Assembly (NCBI GenBank): GCA_030762895.1
Contig: JAUPTC010000075.1
Span: forward strand, 1-64,000
Length of the DNA stretch: 64,000 nt
Direction: 5' to 3'
Source: Sophora flavescens
Lineage: Eukaryota > Streptophyta > Magnoliopsida > Fabales > Fabaceae
The position numbers and the translations under genes are program-made. Below are positions 1-11,000 of this stretch, piece by piece (position 1 is the stretch's first letter; each line of letters opens with the position of its first letter). Under the pieces are notes generated by a model. The model did no database searches. It was not told the origin of the DNA and saw only the letters and a program-made list of their open reading frames with translations.

Positions 1-353
1 GAATTTTAAAAAATATGGGACCACGATCGCCGGAAAGCCGCACCCGCTCCTGGTAATTATGATGCGGAGAAAATACTTGAAAATAGGAAAAGTGGCCGAG
101 ACGGCGCCGTTTGGCGAGTCGGGTGGCGCCCATTGATCCAACGGACCATGGGCCTCGTTCTTGAATTTTTCCCTACCACCCTGCCAAAATTCAGGTCATT
201 CGTAGCACGTGAAAACAAATCGTAATTATCGGCATGTCCCGATGTCTCGAAGCCCCATACGGAAGCGGAGCTGGCCGGAGCCCGAGGGGGTAAGCAGGCT
301 CGGCACGTCGCGGTAAGTAAGCGTATAAAGAATTTGATCGCGCGCAGACTAAC
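1..353 (+). repeat. 5S rDNA intergenic spacer, upstream part
   Basis: Non-transcribed spacer of a 5S rDNA unit. Its first ~190 bp recur in diverged form from 678, giving a unit length of about 677 bp. The spacer ends in a TATA-like box and the 5S gene start. Reading frames in this stretch are chance openings with no recognisable protein. Confidence 0.8.
324..329 (+). promoter_or_regulatory. TATA-like box of the 5S rRNA gene
   Basis: TATAAA lies 25-30 bp upstream of the 5S start. Plant 5S genes carry a TATA-type element at about -28 for RNA polymerase III, so both motif and spacing fit. Confidence 0.6.
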
Positions 354-472
354 AGGTGCGGTCATACCAGCACTAATGCACCGAATCCCATCAGAACTCC
401 GCATTTAACCGTGCTTGGGCGAGAGTAGTACTAGGATGGGTGACCTCCGGGGACGTCCTCGTGTTGCACCTA
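354..472 (+). rRNA. 5S rRNA gene, divergent, probably a pseudogene
   Basis: The 119-bp segment aligns without gaps to the plant 5S rRNA, including the diagnostic CTTGGGCGAGAGTAGTACTA and the GTGTTGCACC end. Against the usual plant sequence I count about nine substitutions: gene positions 1, 8, 31, 51, 56, 95, 101 and the last two bases. Positions 51 and 56 lie in or next to the internal A box used by TFIIIA and polymerase III. About 8% divergence is high for 5S, whose active copies are kept nearly identical, so this is probably a decayed edge copy. The TATA-like box and downstream T-run are still present, so weak transcription cannot be excluded. No second 5S gene follows, because the next unit is cut at 860. 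Confidence 0.85.
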
Positions 473-477
473 TTTTT
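473..477 (+). terminator. T-run terminator of 5S gene
   Basis: Five consecutive T directly after the 5S 3' end is the normal RNA polymerase III termination signal. Confidence 0.6.
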
Positions 478-677
478 CTCAACAACTTTATCGGCCGACC
501 CGGAGCATGACTCCGGAAAGTCGTGGTCGCCAAAACACCGAAGGTGGGAGACCGTAAACGGCCTCAAACGAGTACCCCGCCGGTCAGCGGTGCGGGGCCC
601 TCAGGACTGCGGAATCACCAAACCCCGGCATAAAGACCCACCGGAAGATGCCGGAAAAGTTGTAAACAGTGTCAAAT
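473..677 (+). repeat. 5S rDNA intergenic spacer, downstream part
   Basis: GC-rich spacer between the 5S gene and the start of the next unit at 678. A 79-codon open frame here (440-679) overlaps the end of the 5S gene and has no recognisable protein. Nothing else is seen. Confidence 0.65.
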
Positions 678-860
678 GAATTTTAAAATATATGGGACCA
701 CGACTGTCAGAAAGCCGCACCCGTCCTGGAAATTATGATGCGGAGAAAATACTTCGAAAATAGGAAAAGTGGATGAGACGGTGTCGTTTGGCTAGAATCG
801 GGTGGTTCCCATGGGTCCAACGGACCAATGGGCCTCCTTCCTTGGATTTTTTCCTACCAC
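678..860 (+). repeat. Truncated second 5S rDNA unit (spacer only)
   Basis: GAATTTTAAAA at 678 restarts the sequence found at base 1. The two copies stay alignable for about 180 bp with many substitutions. The copy stops after CCTACCACC, and 33-bp minisatellite repeats begin at once, so the second 5S gene is missing. This is the edge of a 5S cluster. Confidence 0.8.
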
Positions 861-1643
861 CCATGATCCATGGATAACCCATGTCCCACTAGCCATGATC
901 CCATGGTTAACACATCACACCAACGCAATGATCCCTTGGTTAACCCATTACCATCATGCAATGATCCCATGGTTAACCCATGACCCTCTTGCATTGATCC
1001 CAAGGTTAACCCAAGACCCTCTTGCCTTGATCACATGGTTACCCCAAAACCCCTTGCTGTGATCTCATGGTTAATCCAGGACCCACTTGCGTAAAATTCC
1101 TCACCCATGACCCACTTTCCATGATCTCAAGGCTAACCCATGACCCACTTGCCATCATCTCATGGTTATCCCATGACCCTAACGTCATGATCCCAAGGTT
1201 AACCCTTGACCCTCTTGTCATAAGCCTATGGTTAACCCATGACCCGTTTACCATGATCCCATGGTTAACCCATGGCCCAGACGCCATAATCCCATGGTTA
1301 ACCCATGACCCATTTGCCATGATCCCATGGTTAACCCATGACCCTCACGCCATGATCCCACGGTTAACCCATGACCCTCTTGACATGATCCCATAGTTAA
1401 CACATAACCCTCACGCCATGATCCAATGGTTGACCCTTGACCCTCACACAATAATCTCATGATTAACACCTGACCAAATTGCCATGATCCCATGGTTAAC
1501 ACATGACCCCCTTTGCATGATCCCATGGTTAACCCATGATCCCCTTGTCATGATCACATGATTAACCCATGACCTTGACGTCATTGATCCCATCGTTAAC
1601 CCATGACCCTCTTGCATTGATCTCTTGGATAACCCATGACCCT
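861..1643. repeat. 33-bp minisatellite, left block (about 24 copies)
   Basis: Tandem repeats with a 33-bp consensus that begins CCATGATCCC, has the near-palindromic core GGTTAACCCATG and ends ACCCTCACG. Copies are diverged and a few have 1-2 bp indels. Because 33 bp is 11 codons, frames stay open and give an artificial peptide repeat (MIPWLTHDPHA-like). The same repeat reappears at 58161-60970 and 61841-64000. Confidence 0.9.
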
Positions 1644-2113
1644 CTTTCCACACAAGATGTAATTTTCACTCTTGCCTTTTTCCACTCAATTGTTCTCTTT
1701 TAGTCCTTAGAGGAGTCAAATACAATCCACACAAAAATCCAAAAATCAAGTAACAAAAATCACAAAACTTATCAAAACAAAGGAAACAAAAGGAAAGGCT
1801 AGAAAGGCAAAGCTTTGGAAATAAGAACAAGGAAGAAGGGAAATATTTTTCTTTCTTTTTTTTTTCAAGAACACAAATTGCTCAAATAGACTTTTCTCTT
1901 CCTTTTTTTTTCAAACTTTGAAGAAGAGAATCACGCTTGAAAACTTGTTTTTGAGCAAGAACAACAACCACGAAATTTCCGTTCACAAATAGATTCAAAG
2001 TGTAATTTTTTTTTTTGGATATTTTTTGGGTTTAAAAGAAGAAAAGAATAAAGGTAGAAGATGAAGAACAAAAACACCGAAAATCCAACCAAAGCCTAAG
2101 CTTTGATACCACC
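1644..2113 (-). mobile_element. Array 1, truncated leader of the outermost unit
   Basis: Matches the primer-binding site and A/T-rich leader of the complete units (compare about 3876-4332). It is cut by the minisatellite junction before the open frame. The PBS is present as GCTTTGATACCA on the plus strand. Confidence 0.75.
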
Positions 2114-3038
2114 TGATGACAACCAAATGGTGAGGTTGCCTTTGATGATCTTTTTGGTTGAATTTTAACAATTACAAATCCAAGTCAGAATTGAGTTGTA
2201 ACATAAAAGGAAGAAAATATGAAAATGGTGAAGATTAGAGATGGTGAAGGCGCCACAAACTAGAGAGTTTGATAAGCCAAGTGAGGTTCGCCACAAGAAT
2301 CGTGGATTCTTGATAAGAACAAGATGGCTCAACCAAGAACCAAAGAGAGACAATTCCCTCACAAATGGATTTAATCCAAATTCAACATCCAAGTTACCAT
2401 TTCATGTGTTTGGGCATGTTACATGTAGGGGTGTGGCTGCCAACATTTGGCTTCACCCTTTGTCTTCCCAATGATTCCATAACCCCACATAACTAGCCTA
2501 TTCATGACTTACTAAATTCACACTTAACTCAACCACTTAATAGTGACTTATTACCCTCTCTCTATCATTATGTAGCAGCCACACTTATTTCTCAAATTAA
2601 AAGTGTAACTCCCACATAATTAACAAAACATAAAAAGTCTAAAAACTTAAAGGAGTTACTATTGGTATGCAAACCAACAAGATTCCTCCCACTATGCACC
2701 CAAATTCGAAATTCTTCATAAAACCCAAGTTTATTGCACTTTATTTGCTTGAAATAAACTAGAAAATGATAATATGGGAAGTGGACGACCAAGCCCATCA
2801 TGGGTCTTCAAGTTGGATGAGATAAGTAACCATTTTGTCCTCCACTCCATCAAGACTTGAACTTGGGCTTGTTTCCGTCAAGGTTGACACTATTTGGTTT
2901 AGAACTTCTTGGGCTTTCTTGGTTCTTGCTCTTGTCTTAGACCCACCAAGTCCTTTTAGTGCTCCTTGGTCCATGCTCCTTATTGGGCTCATATCATTCT
3001 TGATGACAAGTTGACTTGCCCCCCCTTGGCTCATATCA
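2114..3038 (-). repeat. Array 1 LTR 1
   Basis: On the minus strand it starts TGATATGAGCC at 3038 after the polypurine tract and ends TGTCATCA at 2114 next to the PBS. It carries the shared CAAGAATC...GATTCTTG hairpin block, and the first ~80 codons continue the internal open frame. Confidence 0.85.
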
Positions 3039-3780
3039 TCTCCTCCTTCTTTGAGTGAATTCGACCTCGAATTGAAACAATCGTCATCACCAAAATTAGA
3101 TATTGGTGCTCCATCTAAAGTATTCCTCACAATCACATTGGGTGCTTTAGACTTAAGTTCAAAATATATCTCAATAGGAGGTAAAGCAAGAGTGGGTGAT
3201 TTGTTGAGCATTTTGGAAATCATACAAGTTTCCAAACCATGGGTTACTTCCTTTTGGATGAGATTTCCAAATTTTTGCAAAAAGAGATCATTAGAAGTGT
3301 TAGCAACCAAATGAAAATTCTTGTAATAAAATATGCATTGGGGCTGCCTTGAAATTAAAACCCTCTTCTCTTCACTTTTTGTTTCCAAATAACTCTTTTT
3401 TTCTCAATTATTTCCACACTATTTTTCTCATTATTTTTCACACTATTTTTCTCTTTATCATCACTCTTCTTTTCACTCTCTTGTTCTTCTTCCTTTTGAT
3501 CGTCACTTTTCTTTTCACTCTCTTTTGCTTTTGCCTCATTCTCTTGTTTTGCTTTCTCTCTCTCTTTCCTATCATTCTCTTTCTTGTTGGAGTCTTCCAC
3601 CAACTTCTTCACGTGGTCTTCAAAACTTTCTATTTGTCTTTTCATTCTTTCCTCTTTTCTCAACCTCTTTTTTTCGTTCTCTCTCATCTTCTTGTCACGC
3701 CTCTCATGCATTTGCCGGATCCACTCTTCAACCTCTTTCCTATGTTCTTGTACATAGTCAAAATTTTCAAATCGCAACAT
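2798..3780 (-). pseudogene. Array 1 unit 1 Lys/Glu-rich ORF, frameshifted
   Basis: Same protein as the intact copies at 5019-6002 and 9466-10449, but one T is missing from a homopolymer near 3395, so it breaks into an N-terminal coiled-coil part (3355-3780) and a C-terminal part (2798-3388). The single-base homopolymer change may be a real mutation or an assembly error. Confidence 0.6.
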
Positions 3781-4318
3781 AGCAAAGAATACAAGTTAGA
3801 AAATAAAAAAATATATATGTAAGAACCAATCCACTCACCAAGTGCGCACAATGTATATTTCACTCAATTGGCTTTTTCCACACAAGATGTAATTTTCACT
3901 CTTGCCTTTTTCCACTCAATTGTTCTCTTTTAGGCCTTAGAGGAGTCAAACACAATCCACACAAAAATCCAAAAATCAAGTAACAAAAATGACAAAACTT
4001 ATCAAAACAAAGGAAACAAAAGGAAAGGCTAGAAAGGCAAAGCTTTGGAAATAAGAACAAGGAAGAAGGGAAATATATTTTTTTTTCAAGAACACAAATT
4101 GCTCAAATAGACTTTTCTCTTCCTTTTTTTTTTCAAACTTTGAAGAAGAGAATCACACTTGAAAACTTGTTTTTGAGCAAGAACAACAACACGAAATTTC
4201 CATTCACAAATAGATTCAAAGTGTAATTTTTTTTTTGATAGTTTTTGGGTTTAAAAGAAGAAAAGAATAAAGGTATAAGATGAAGAACAAAAACACAGAA
4301 AATCCAACCAAAGCCTAA

Positions 4319-4330
4319 GCTTTGATACCA
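4319..4330 (-). promoter_or_regulatory. Primer-binding site, array 1 unit (representative)
   Basis: On the minus strand TGGTATCAAAGC lies two bases downstream of the LTR 3' end. It matches the 3' end of initiator tRNA-Met (TGGTATCAGAGC) at 11 of 12 bases. Equivalent sites sit beside each LTR in array 1 and array 2. Confidence 0.75.
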
Positions 4331-4332
4331 CT

Positions 4333-5259
4333 TGATGACAACCAAATGGTGAGGTTGCCTTTGATGATCTTTTTGGTTGAATTTTAACAATTACAAATCC
4401 AAGTCAGAATTGAGTTGTAACATAAAAGGAAGAAAATATGAAAATGGTGAAGATTAGAGATGGTGATGGCGCCACAAACTAGAGAGTTTGTTAAGCCAAG
4501 TGAGGTTCGCCACAAGAATCGTGGATTCTTGATAAGAACAAGATGGCTCAACCAAGAACCAAAGAGAGACAATTCCCTCACAAATGGATTTAATCCAAAT
4601 TCAACATCCAAGTTACCATTTCATGTGTTTAGGCATGTTACATATAGGGGGTGTGGCTGCCAACATTTGGCTTCACCCTTTGTCTTCCCAATGATTCCAT
4701 AACCCCCACATAACTAGCCTATTCATGACTTACTAAATTCACACTTAACTCAACCACTTAATAGTGACTTATTACCCTCTCTCTATCATTATGTAGCAGC
4801 CACACTTATTTCTCAAATTAAAAGTGTAACTCCCACATAATTAACAAAACATAAAAAGTCTAAAAACTTAAAGGAGTTACTATTGGTATGCAAACCAACA
4901 AGATTCCTCCCACTATGCACCCAAATTCGAAATTCTTCATAAAACCCAAGTTTATTGCACTTTATTTGCTTGAAATAAACTAGAAAATGATAATATGGGA
5001 AGTGGACGACCAAGCCCATCATGGGTCTTCAAGTTGGATGAGATAAGTAACCATTTTGTCCTCCACTCCATCAAGACTTGAACTTGGGCTTGTTTCCGTC
5101 AAGGTTGACACTATTTGGTTTAGAACTTCTTGGGCTTTCTTGGTTCTTGCTCTTGTCTTAGACCCACCAAGTCCTTTTAGTGCTCCTTGGTCCATGCTCC
5201 TTATTGGGCTCATATCATTCTTGATGACAAGTTGACTTGCCCCCCCTTGGCTCATATCA
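4333..5259 (-). repeat. Array 1 LTR 2
   Basis: 927-bp minus-strand LTR. It has the same ends and length as LTR 1, with internal regions on both sides. Confidence 0.88.
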
Positions 5260-6002
5260 TCTCCTCCTTCTTTGAGTGAATTCGACCTCGAATTGAAACA
5301 ATCGTCATCACCAAAATTAGATATTGGTGCTCCATCTAAAGTATTCCTCACAATCACATTGGGTGCTTTAGACTTAAGTTCAAAATATATCTCAATAGGA
5401 GGTAAAGCAAGAGTGGGTGATTTGTTGAGCATTTTGGAAATCATACAAGTTTCCAAACCATGGGTTACTTCCTTTTGGATGAGATTTCCAAATTTTTGCA
5501 AAAAGAGATCATTAGAAGTGTTAGCAACCAAATGAAAATTCTTGTAATAAAATATGCATTGGGGCTGCCTTGAAATTAAAACCCTCTTCTCTTCACTTTT
5601 TGTTTCCAAATAACTCTTTTTTTTCTCAATTATTTCCACACTATTTTTCTCATTATTTTTCACACTATTTTTCTCTTTATCATCACTCTTCTTTTCACTC
5701 TCTTGTTCTTCTTCCTTTTGATCGTCACTTTTCTTTTCACTCTCTTTTGCTTTTGCCTCATTCTCTTGTTTTGCTTTCTCTCTCTCTTTCCTATCATTCT
5801 CTTTCTTGTTGGAGTCTTCCACCAACTTCTTCACGTGGTCTTCAAAACTTTCTATTTGTCTTTTCATTCTTTCCTCTTTTCTCAACCTCTTTTTTTCGTT
5901 CTCTCTCATCTTCTTGTCACGCCTCTCATGCATTTGCCGGATCCACTCTTCAACCTCTTTCCTATGTTCTTGTACATAGTCAAAATTTTCAAATCGCAAC
6001 AT
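5019..6002 (-). CDS. Array 1 unit 2 Lys/Glu-rich retroelement protein (327 aa)
   Basis: I do not recognise a catalytic domain. Residues about 1-130 are a highly charged, probably coiled-coil segment with many EKK and KEN runs. Residues about 131-240 resemble the spacer between gag and RT in the autonomous element (shared SRQP motif, then a region like the stretch before RT). Residues about 241-247 (SLKEGGDD) are encoded by the polypurine tract, and the last ~80 residues by the adjoining LTR, with a TRAR-KKAQE motif also seen in the autonomous LTR. The protein is best read as a deletion fusion of a 5' leader/gag-pol spacer frame to the pol 3' end. The same 327-aa frame is intact in another unit. 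A role in packaging or RNA binding is possible but not shown. Confidence 0.5.
   Translation of the reverse strand: MLRFENFDYVQEHRKEVEEWIRQMHERRDKKMRENEKKRLRKEERMKRQIESFEDHVKKLVEDSNKKENDRKEREKAKQENEAKAKESEKKSDDQKEEEQESEKKSDDKEKNSVKNNEKNSVEIIEKKKSYLETKSEEKRVLISRQPQCIFYYKNFHLVANTSNDLFLQKFGNLIQKEVTHGLETCMISKMLNKSPTLALPPIEIYFELKSKAPNVIVRNTLDGAPISNFGDDDCFNSRSNSLKEGGDDMSQGGASQLVIKNDMSPIRSMDQGALKGLGGSKTRARTKKAQEVLNQIVSTLTETSPSSSLDGVEDKMVTYLIQLEDP
5260..5273 (-). promoter_or_regulatory. Polypurine tract, array 1 unit (representative)
   Basis: AAAGAAGGAGGAGA on the minus strand directly precedes the LTR start, as needed for plus-strand DNA priming. The tract lies inside the open frame at 5019-6002. 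Confidence 0.75.
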
Positions 6003-6556
6003 AGCAAAGAATACAAGTTAGAAAATAAAAAAATATATATGTAAGAACCAATCCACTCACCAAGTGCGCACAATGTATATTTCACTCAATTGGCTTTTTC
6101 CACACAAGATGTAATTTTCACTCTTGCCTTTTTCCACTCAATTGTTCTCTTTTAGGCCTTAGAGGAGTCAAACACAATCCACACAAAAATCCAAAAATCA
6201 AGTAACAAAAATCACAAAACTTATCAAAACAAAGGAAACAAAAGGAAAGGCTAGAAAGGCAAAGCTTTGGAAATAAGAACAAGGAAGAAGGGAAATACTC
6301 TTTTTTTTTTTCAAGAACACAAATTGCTCAAATAGACTTTTCTCTTCCTTTTTTTTTCAAACTTTGAAGAAGAGAATCACACTTGAAAACTTGTTTTTGA
6401 GCAAGAACAACAACCACGAAATTTCCATTCACAAATAGATTCAAAGTGTAATTTTTTTTTTATATTTTTTGGGTTTAAAATAAGAAAATAATAAAGGTAG
6501 AAGATGAAGAACAAAAACACAGAAAATCCAACCAAAGCCTAAGCTTTGATACCACT

Positions 6557-7482
6557 TGATGACAACCAAATGGTGAGGTTGCCTTTGATGATCTTTTTGG
6601 TTGAATTTTAACAATTACAAATCCAAGTCAGAATTGAGTTGTAACATAAAAGGAAGAAAATATGAAAATGGTGAAGATTAGAGATGGTGATGGCGCCACA
6701 AACTAGAGAGTTTGATAAGCCAAGTGAGGTTCGCCACAAGAATCGTGGATTCTTGATAAGAACAAGATGGCTCAACCAAGAACCAAAGAGAGACAATTCC
6801 CTCACAAATGGATTTAATCCAAATTCAACATCCAAGTTACCATTTCATGTGTTTAGGCATGTTACATATAGGGGTGTGGCTGCCAACATTTGGCTTCACC
6901 CTTTGTCTTCCCAATGATTCCATAACCCCCACATAACTAGCCTATTCATGACTTACTAAATTCACACTTAACTCAACCACTTAATAGTGACTTATTACCC
7001 TCTCTCTATCATTATGTAGCAGCCACACTTATTTCTCAAATTAAAAGTGTAACTCCCACATAATTAACAAAACATAAAAAGTCTAAAAACTTAAAGGAGT
7101 TACTATTGGTATGCAAACCAACAAGATTCCTCCCACTATGCACCCAAATTCGAAATTCTTCATAAAACCCAAGTTTATTGCACTTTATTTGCTTGAAATA
7201 AACTAGAAAATGATAATATGGGAAGTGGACGACCAAGCCCATCATGGGTCTTCAAGTTGGATGAGATAAGTAACCATTTTGTCCTCCACTCCATCAAGAC
7301 TTGAACTTGGGCTTGTTTCCGTCAAGGTTGACACTATTTGGTTTAGAACTTCTTGGGCTTTCTTGGTTCTTGCTCTTGTCTTAGACCCACCAAGTCCTTT
7401 TAGTGCTCCTTGGTCCATGCTCCTTATTGGGCTCATATCATTCTTGATGACAAGTTGACTTGCCCCCCCTTGGCTCATATCA
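6557..7482 (-). repeat. Array 1 LTR 3
   Basis: 926-bp minus-strand LTR, nearly identical to LTRs 2, 4 and 5. Confidence 0.88.
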
Positions 7483-8226
7483 TCTCCTCCTTCTTTGAGT
7501 GAATTCGACCTCGAATTGAAACAATCGTCATCACCAAAATTAGATATTGGTGCTCCATCTAAAGTATTCCTCACAATCACATTGGGTGCTTTAGACTTAA
7601 GTTCAAAATATATCTCAATAGGAGGTAAAGCAAGAGTGGGTGATTTGTTGAGCATTTTGGAAATCATACAAGTTTCCAAACCATGGGTTACTTCCTTTTG
7701 GATGAGATTTCCAAATTTTTGCAAAAAGAGATCATTAGAAGTGTTAGCAACCAAATGAAAATTCTTGTAATAAAATATGCATTGGGGCTGCCTTGAAATT
7801 AAAACCCTCTTCTCTTCACTTTTTGTTTCCAAATAACTCTTTTTTTTCTCAATTATTTCCACACTATTTTTCTCATTATTTTTCACACTATTTTTCTCTT
7901 TATCATCACTCTTCTTTTCACTCTCTTGTTCTTCTTCCTTTTGATCGTCACTTTTCTTTTCACTCTCTTTTGCTTTTGCCTCATTCTCTTGTTTTGCTTT
8001 CTCTCTCTCTTTCCTATCATTCTCTTTCTTGTTGGAGTCTTCCACCAACTTCTTCACGTGGTCTTCAAAACTTTCTATTTGTCTTTTCATTCTTTCCTCT
8101 TTTCTCAACCTCTTTTTTTTCGTTCTCTCTCATCTTCTTGTCACGCCTCTCATGCATTTGCCGGATCCACTCTTCAACCTCTTTCCTATGTTCTTGTACA
8201 TAGTCAAAATTTTCAAATCGCAACAT
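7242..8226 (-). pseudogene. Array 1 unit 3 Lys/Glu-rich ORF, frameshifted
   Basis: Copy of the 327-aa protein. One extra T in the run near 8112 breaks the frame about 38 codons after the MLRFENF start, leaving an open frame 7242-8108. Confidence 0.6.
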
Positions 8227-8778
8227 AGCAAAGAATACAAGTTAGAAAATAAAAAAATATATATGTAAGAACCAATCCACTCACCAAGTGCGCACAATGT
8301 ATATTTCACTCAATTGGCTTTTTCCACACAAGATGTAATTTTCACTCTTGCCTTTTTCCACTCAATTGTTCTCTTTTAGGCCTTAGAGGAGTCAAACACA
8401 ATCCACACAAAAATCCAAAAATCAAGTAACAAAAATGACAAAACTTATCAAAACAAAGGAAACAAAAGGAAAGGCTAGAAAGGCAAAGCTTTGGAAATAA
8501 GAACAAGGAAGAAGGGAAATATTTTTTTTTTTCAAGAACACAAATTGCTCAAATAGACTTTTCTCTTCCTTTTTTTTTTCAAACTTTGAAGAAGAGAATC
8601 ACACTTGAAAACTTGTTTTTGAGCAAGAACAACAACACGAAATTTCCATTCACAAATAGATTCAAAGTGTAATTTTTTTTTTGATAGTTTTTGGGTTTAA
8701 AAGAAGAAAAGAATAAAGGTATAAGATGAAGAACAAAAACACAGAAAATCCAACCAAAGCCTAAGCTTTGATACCACT

Positions 8779-9706
8779 TGATGACAACCAAATGGTGAGG
8801 TTGCCTTTGATGATCTTTTTTTGGTTGAATTTTAACAATTACAAATCCAAGTCAGAATTGAGTTGTAACATAAAAGGAAGAAAATATGAAAATGGTGAAG
8901 ATTAGAGATGGTGATGGCGCCACAAACTAGAGAGTTTGTTAAGCCAAGTGAGGTTCGCCACAAGAATCGTGGATTCTTGATAAGAACAAGATGGCTCAAC
9001 CAAGAACCAAAGAGAGACAATTCCCTCACAAATGGATTTAATCCAAATTCAACATCCAAGTTACCATTTCATGTGTTTAGGCATGTTACATATAGGGGTG
9101 TGGCTGCCAACATTTGGCTTCACCCTTTGTCTTCCCAATGATTCCATAACCCCCACATAACTAGCCTATTCATGACTTACTAAATTCACACTTAACTCAA
9201 CCACTTAATAGTGACTTATTACCCTCTCTCTATCATTATGTAGCAGCCACACTTATTTCTCAAATTAAAAGTGTAACTCCCACATAATTAACAAAACATA
9301 AAAAGTCTAAAAACTTAAAGGAGTTACTATTGGTATGCAAACCAACAAGATTCCTCCCACTATGCACCCAAATTCGAAATTCTTCATAAAACCCAAGTTT
9401 ATTGCACTTTATTTGCTTGAAATAAACTAGAAAATGATAATATGGGAAGTGGACGACCAAGCCCATCATGGGTCTTCAAGTTGGATGAGATAAGTAACCA
9501 TTTTGTCCTCCACTCCATCAAGACTTGAACTTGGGCTTGTTTCCGTCAAGGTTGACACTATTTGGTTTAGAACTTCTTGGGCTTTCTTGGTTCTTGCTCT
9601 TGTCTTAGACCCACCAAGTCCTTTTAGTGCTCCTTGGTCCATGCTCCTTATTGGGCTCATATCATTCTTGATGACAAGTTGACTTGCCCCCCCTTGGCTC
9701 ATATCA
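8779..9706 (-). repeat. Array 1 LTR 4
   Basis: 928-bp minus-strand LTR with intact ends. Confidence 0.88.
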
Positions 9707-10449
9707 TCTCCTCCTTCTTTGAGTGAATTCGACCTCGAATTGAAACAATCGTCATCACCAAAATTAGATATTGGTGCTCCATCTAAAGTATTCCTCACAA
9801 TCACATTGGGTGCTTTAGACTTAAGTTCAAAATATATCTCAATAGGAGGTAAAGCAAGAGTGGGTGATTTGTTGAGCATTTTGGAAATCATACAAGTTTC
9901 CAAACCATGGGTTACTTCCTTTTGGATGAGATTTCCAAATTTTTGCAAAAAGAGATCATTAGAAGTGTTAGCAACCAAATGAAAATTCTTGTAATAAAAT
10001 ATGCATTGGGGCTGCCTTGAAATTAAAACCCTCTTCTCTTCACTTTTTGTTTCCAAATAACTCTTTTTTTTCTCAATTATTTCCACACTATTTTTCTCAT
10101 TATTTTTCACACTATTTTTCTCTTTATCATCACTCTTCTTTTCACTCTCTTGTTCTTCTTCCTTTTGATCGTCACTTTTCTTTTCACTCTCTTTTGCTTT
10201 TGCCTCATTCTCTTGTTTTGCTTTCTCTCTCTCTTTCCTATCATTCTCTTTCTTGTTGGAGTCTTCCACCAACTTCTTCACGTGGTCTTCAAAACTTTCT
10301 ATTTGTCTTTTCATTCTTTCCTCTTTTCTCAACCTCTTTTTTTCGTTCTCTCTCATCTTCTTGTCACGCCTCTCATGCATTTGCCGGATCCACTCTTCAA
10401 CCTCTTTCCTATGTTCTTGTACATAGTCAAAATTTTCAAATCGCAACAT
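9466..10449 (-). CDS. Array 1 unit 4 Lys/Glu-rich retroelement protein (327 aa)
   Basis: As far as I can see, identical to the protein at 5019-6002: charged coiled-coil N-terminus, gag-pol spacer-like middle, polypurine-tract-encoded SLKEGGDD, and an LTR-encoded tail ending YLIQLEDP. Identity between copies 4.4 kb apart fits recent array duplication and is not by itself evidence of selection. Confidence 0.5.
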   Translation of the reverse strand: MLRFENFDYVQEHRKEVEEWIRQMHERRDKKMRENEKKRLRKEERMKRQIESFEDHVKKLVEDSNKKENDRKEREKAKQENEAKAKESEKKSDDQKEEEQESEKKSDDKEKNSVKNNEKNSVEIIEKKKSYLETKSEEKRVLISRQPQCIFYYKNFHLVANTSNDLFLQKFGNLIQKEVTHGLETCMISKMLNKSPTLALPPIEIYFELKSKAPNVIVRNTLDGAPISNFGDDDCFNSRSNSLKEGGDDMSQGGASQLVIKNDMSPIRSMDQGALKGLGGSKTRARTKKAQEVLNQIVSTLTETSPSSSLDGVEDKMVTYLIQLEDP

Positions 10450-11000
10450 AGCAAAGAATACAAGTTAGAAAATAAAAAAATATATATGTAAGAACCAATC
10501 CACTCACCAAGTGCGCACAATGTATATTTCACTCAATTGGCTTTTTCCACACAAGATGTAATTTTCACTCTTGCCTTTTTCCACTCAATTGTTCTCTTTT
10601 AGGCCTTAGAGGAGTCAAACACAATCCACACAAAAATCCAAAAATCAAGTAACAAAAATGACAAAACTTATCAAAACAAAGGAAACAAAAGGAAAGGCTA
10701 GAAAGGCAAAGCTTTGGAAATAAGAACAAGGAAGAAGGGAAATATATTTTTTTTCAAGAACACAAATTGCTAAAATAGAATTTTATATTCATTTTTTTTT
10801 TCAAACTTTGAAGAAGAGAATCACACTTGAAAACTTGTTTTTGAGCAAGAACAACAACACGAAATTTCCATTCACAAATAGATTCAAAGTGTAATTTTTT
10901 TTTTGATAGTTTTTGGGTTTAAAAGAAGAAAAGAATAAAGGTATAAGATGAAGAACAAAAACACAGAAAATCCAACCAAAGCCTAAGCTTTGATACCACT

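Noticed and set aside
57..679. Open frames of 115 and 79 codons across the 5S unit
   Set aside because: They overlap the 5S gene and its spacer and show no protein-like features.
802..1653. Several frames with MIPWLTHDP-like repeats on both strands
   Set aside because: Artefact of a 33-bp (11-codon) tandem repeat without frame-breaking stops. The same holds for 58356-59750 and 62616-63436.
3349..3822. Phe/Leu/Ser-rich plus-strand frames resembling membrane proteins, repeated in every unit
   Set aside because: Antisense of the Lys/Glu-rich coding sequence on the minus strand. CT-rich codons give false hydrophobic proteins.
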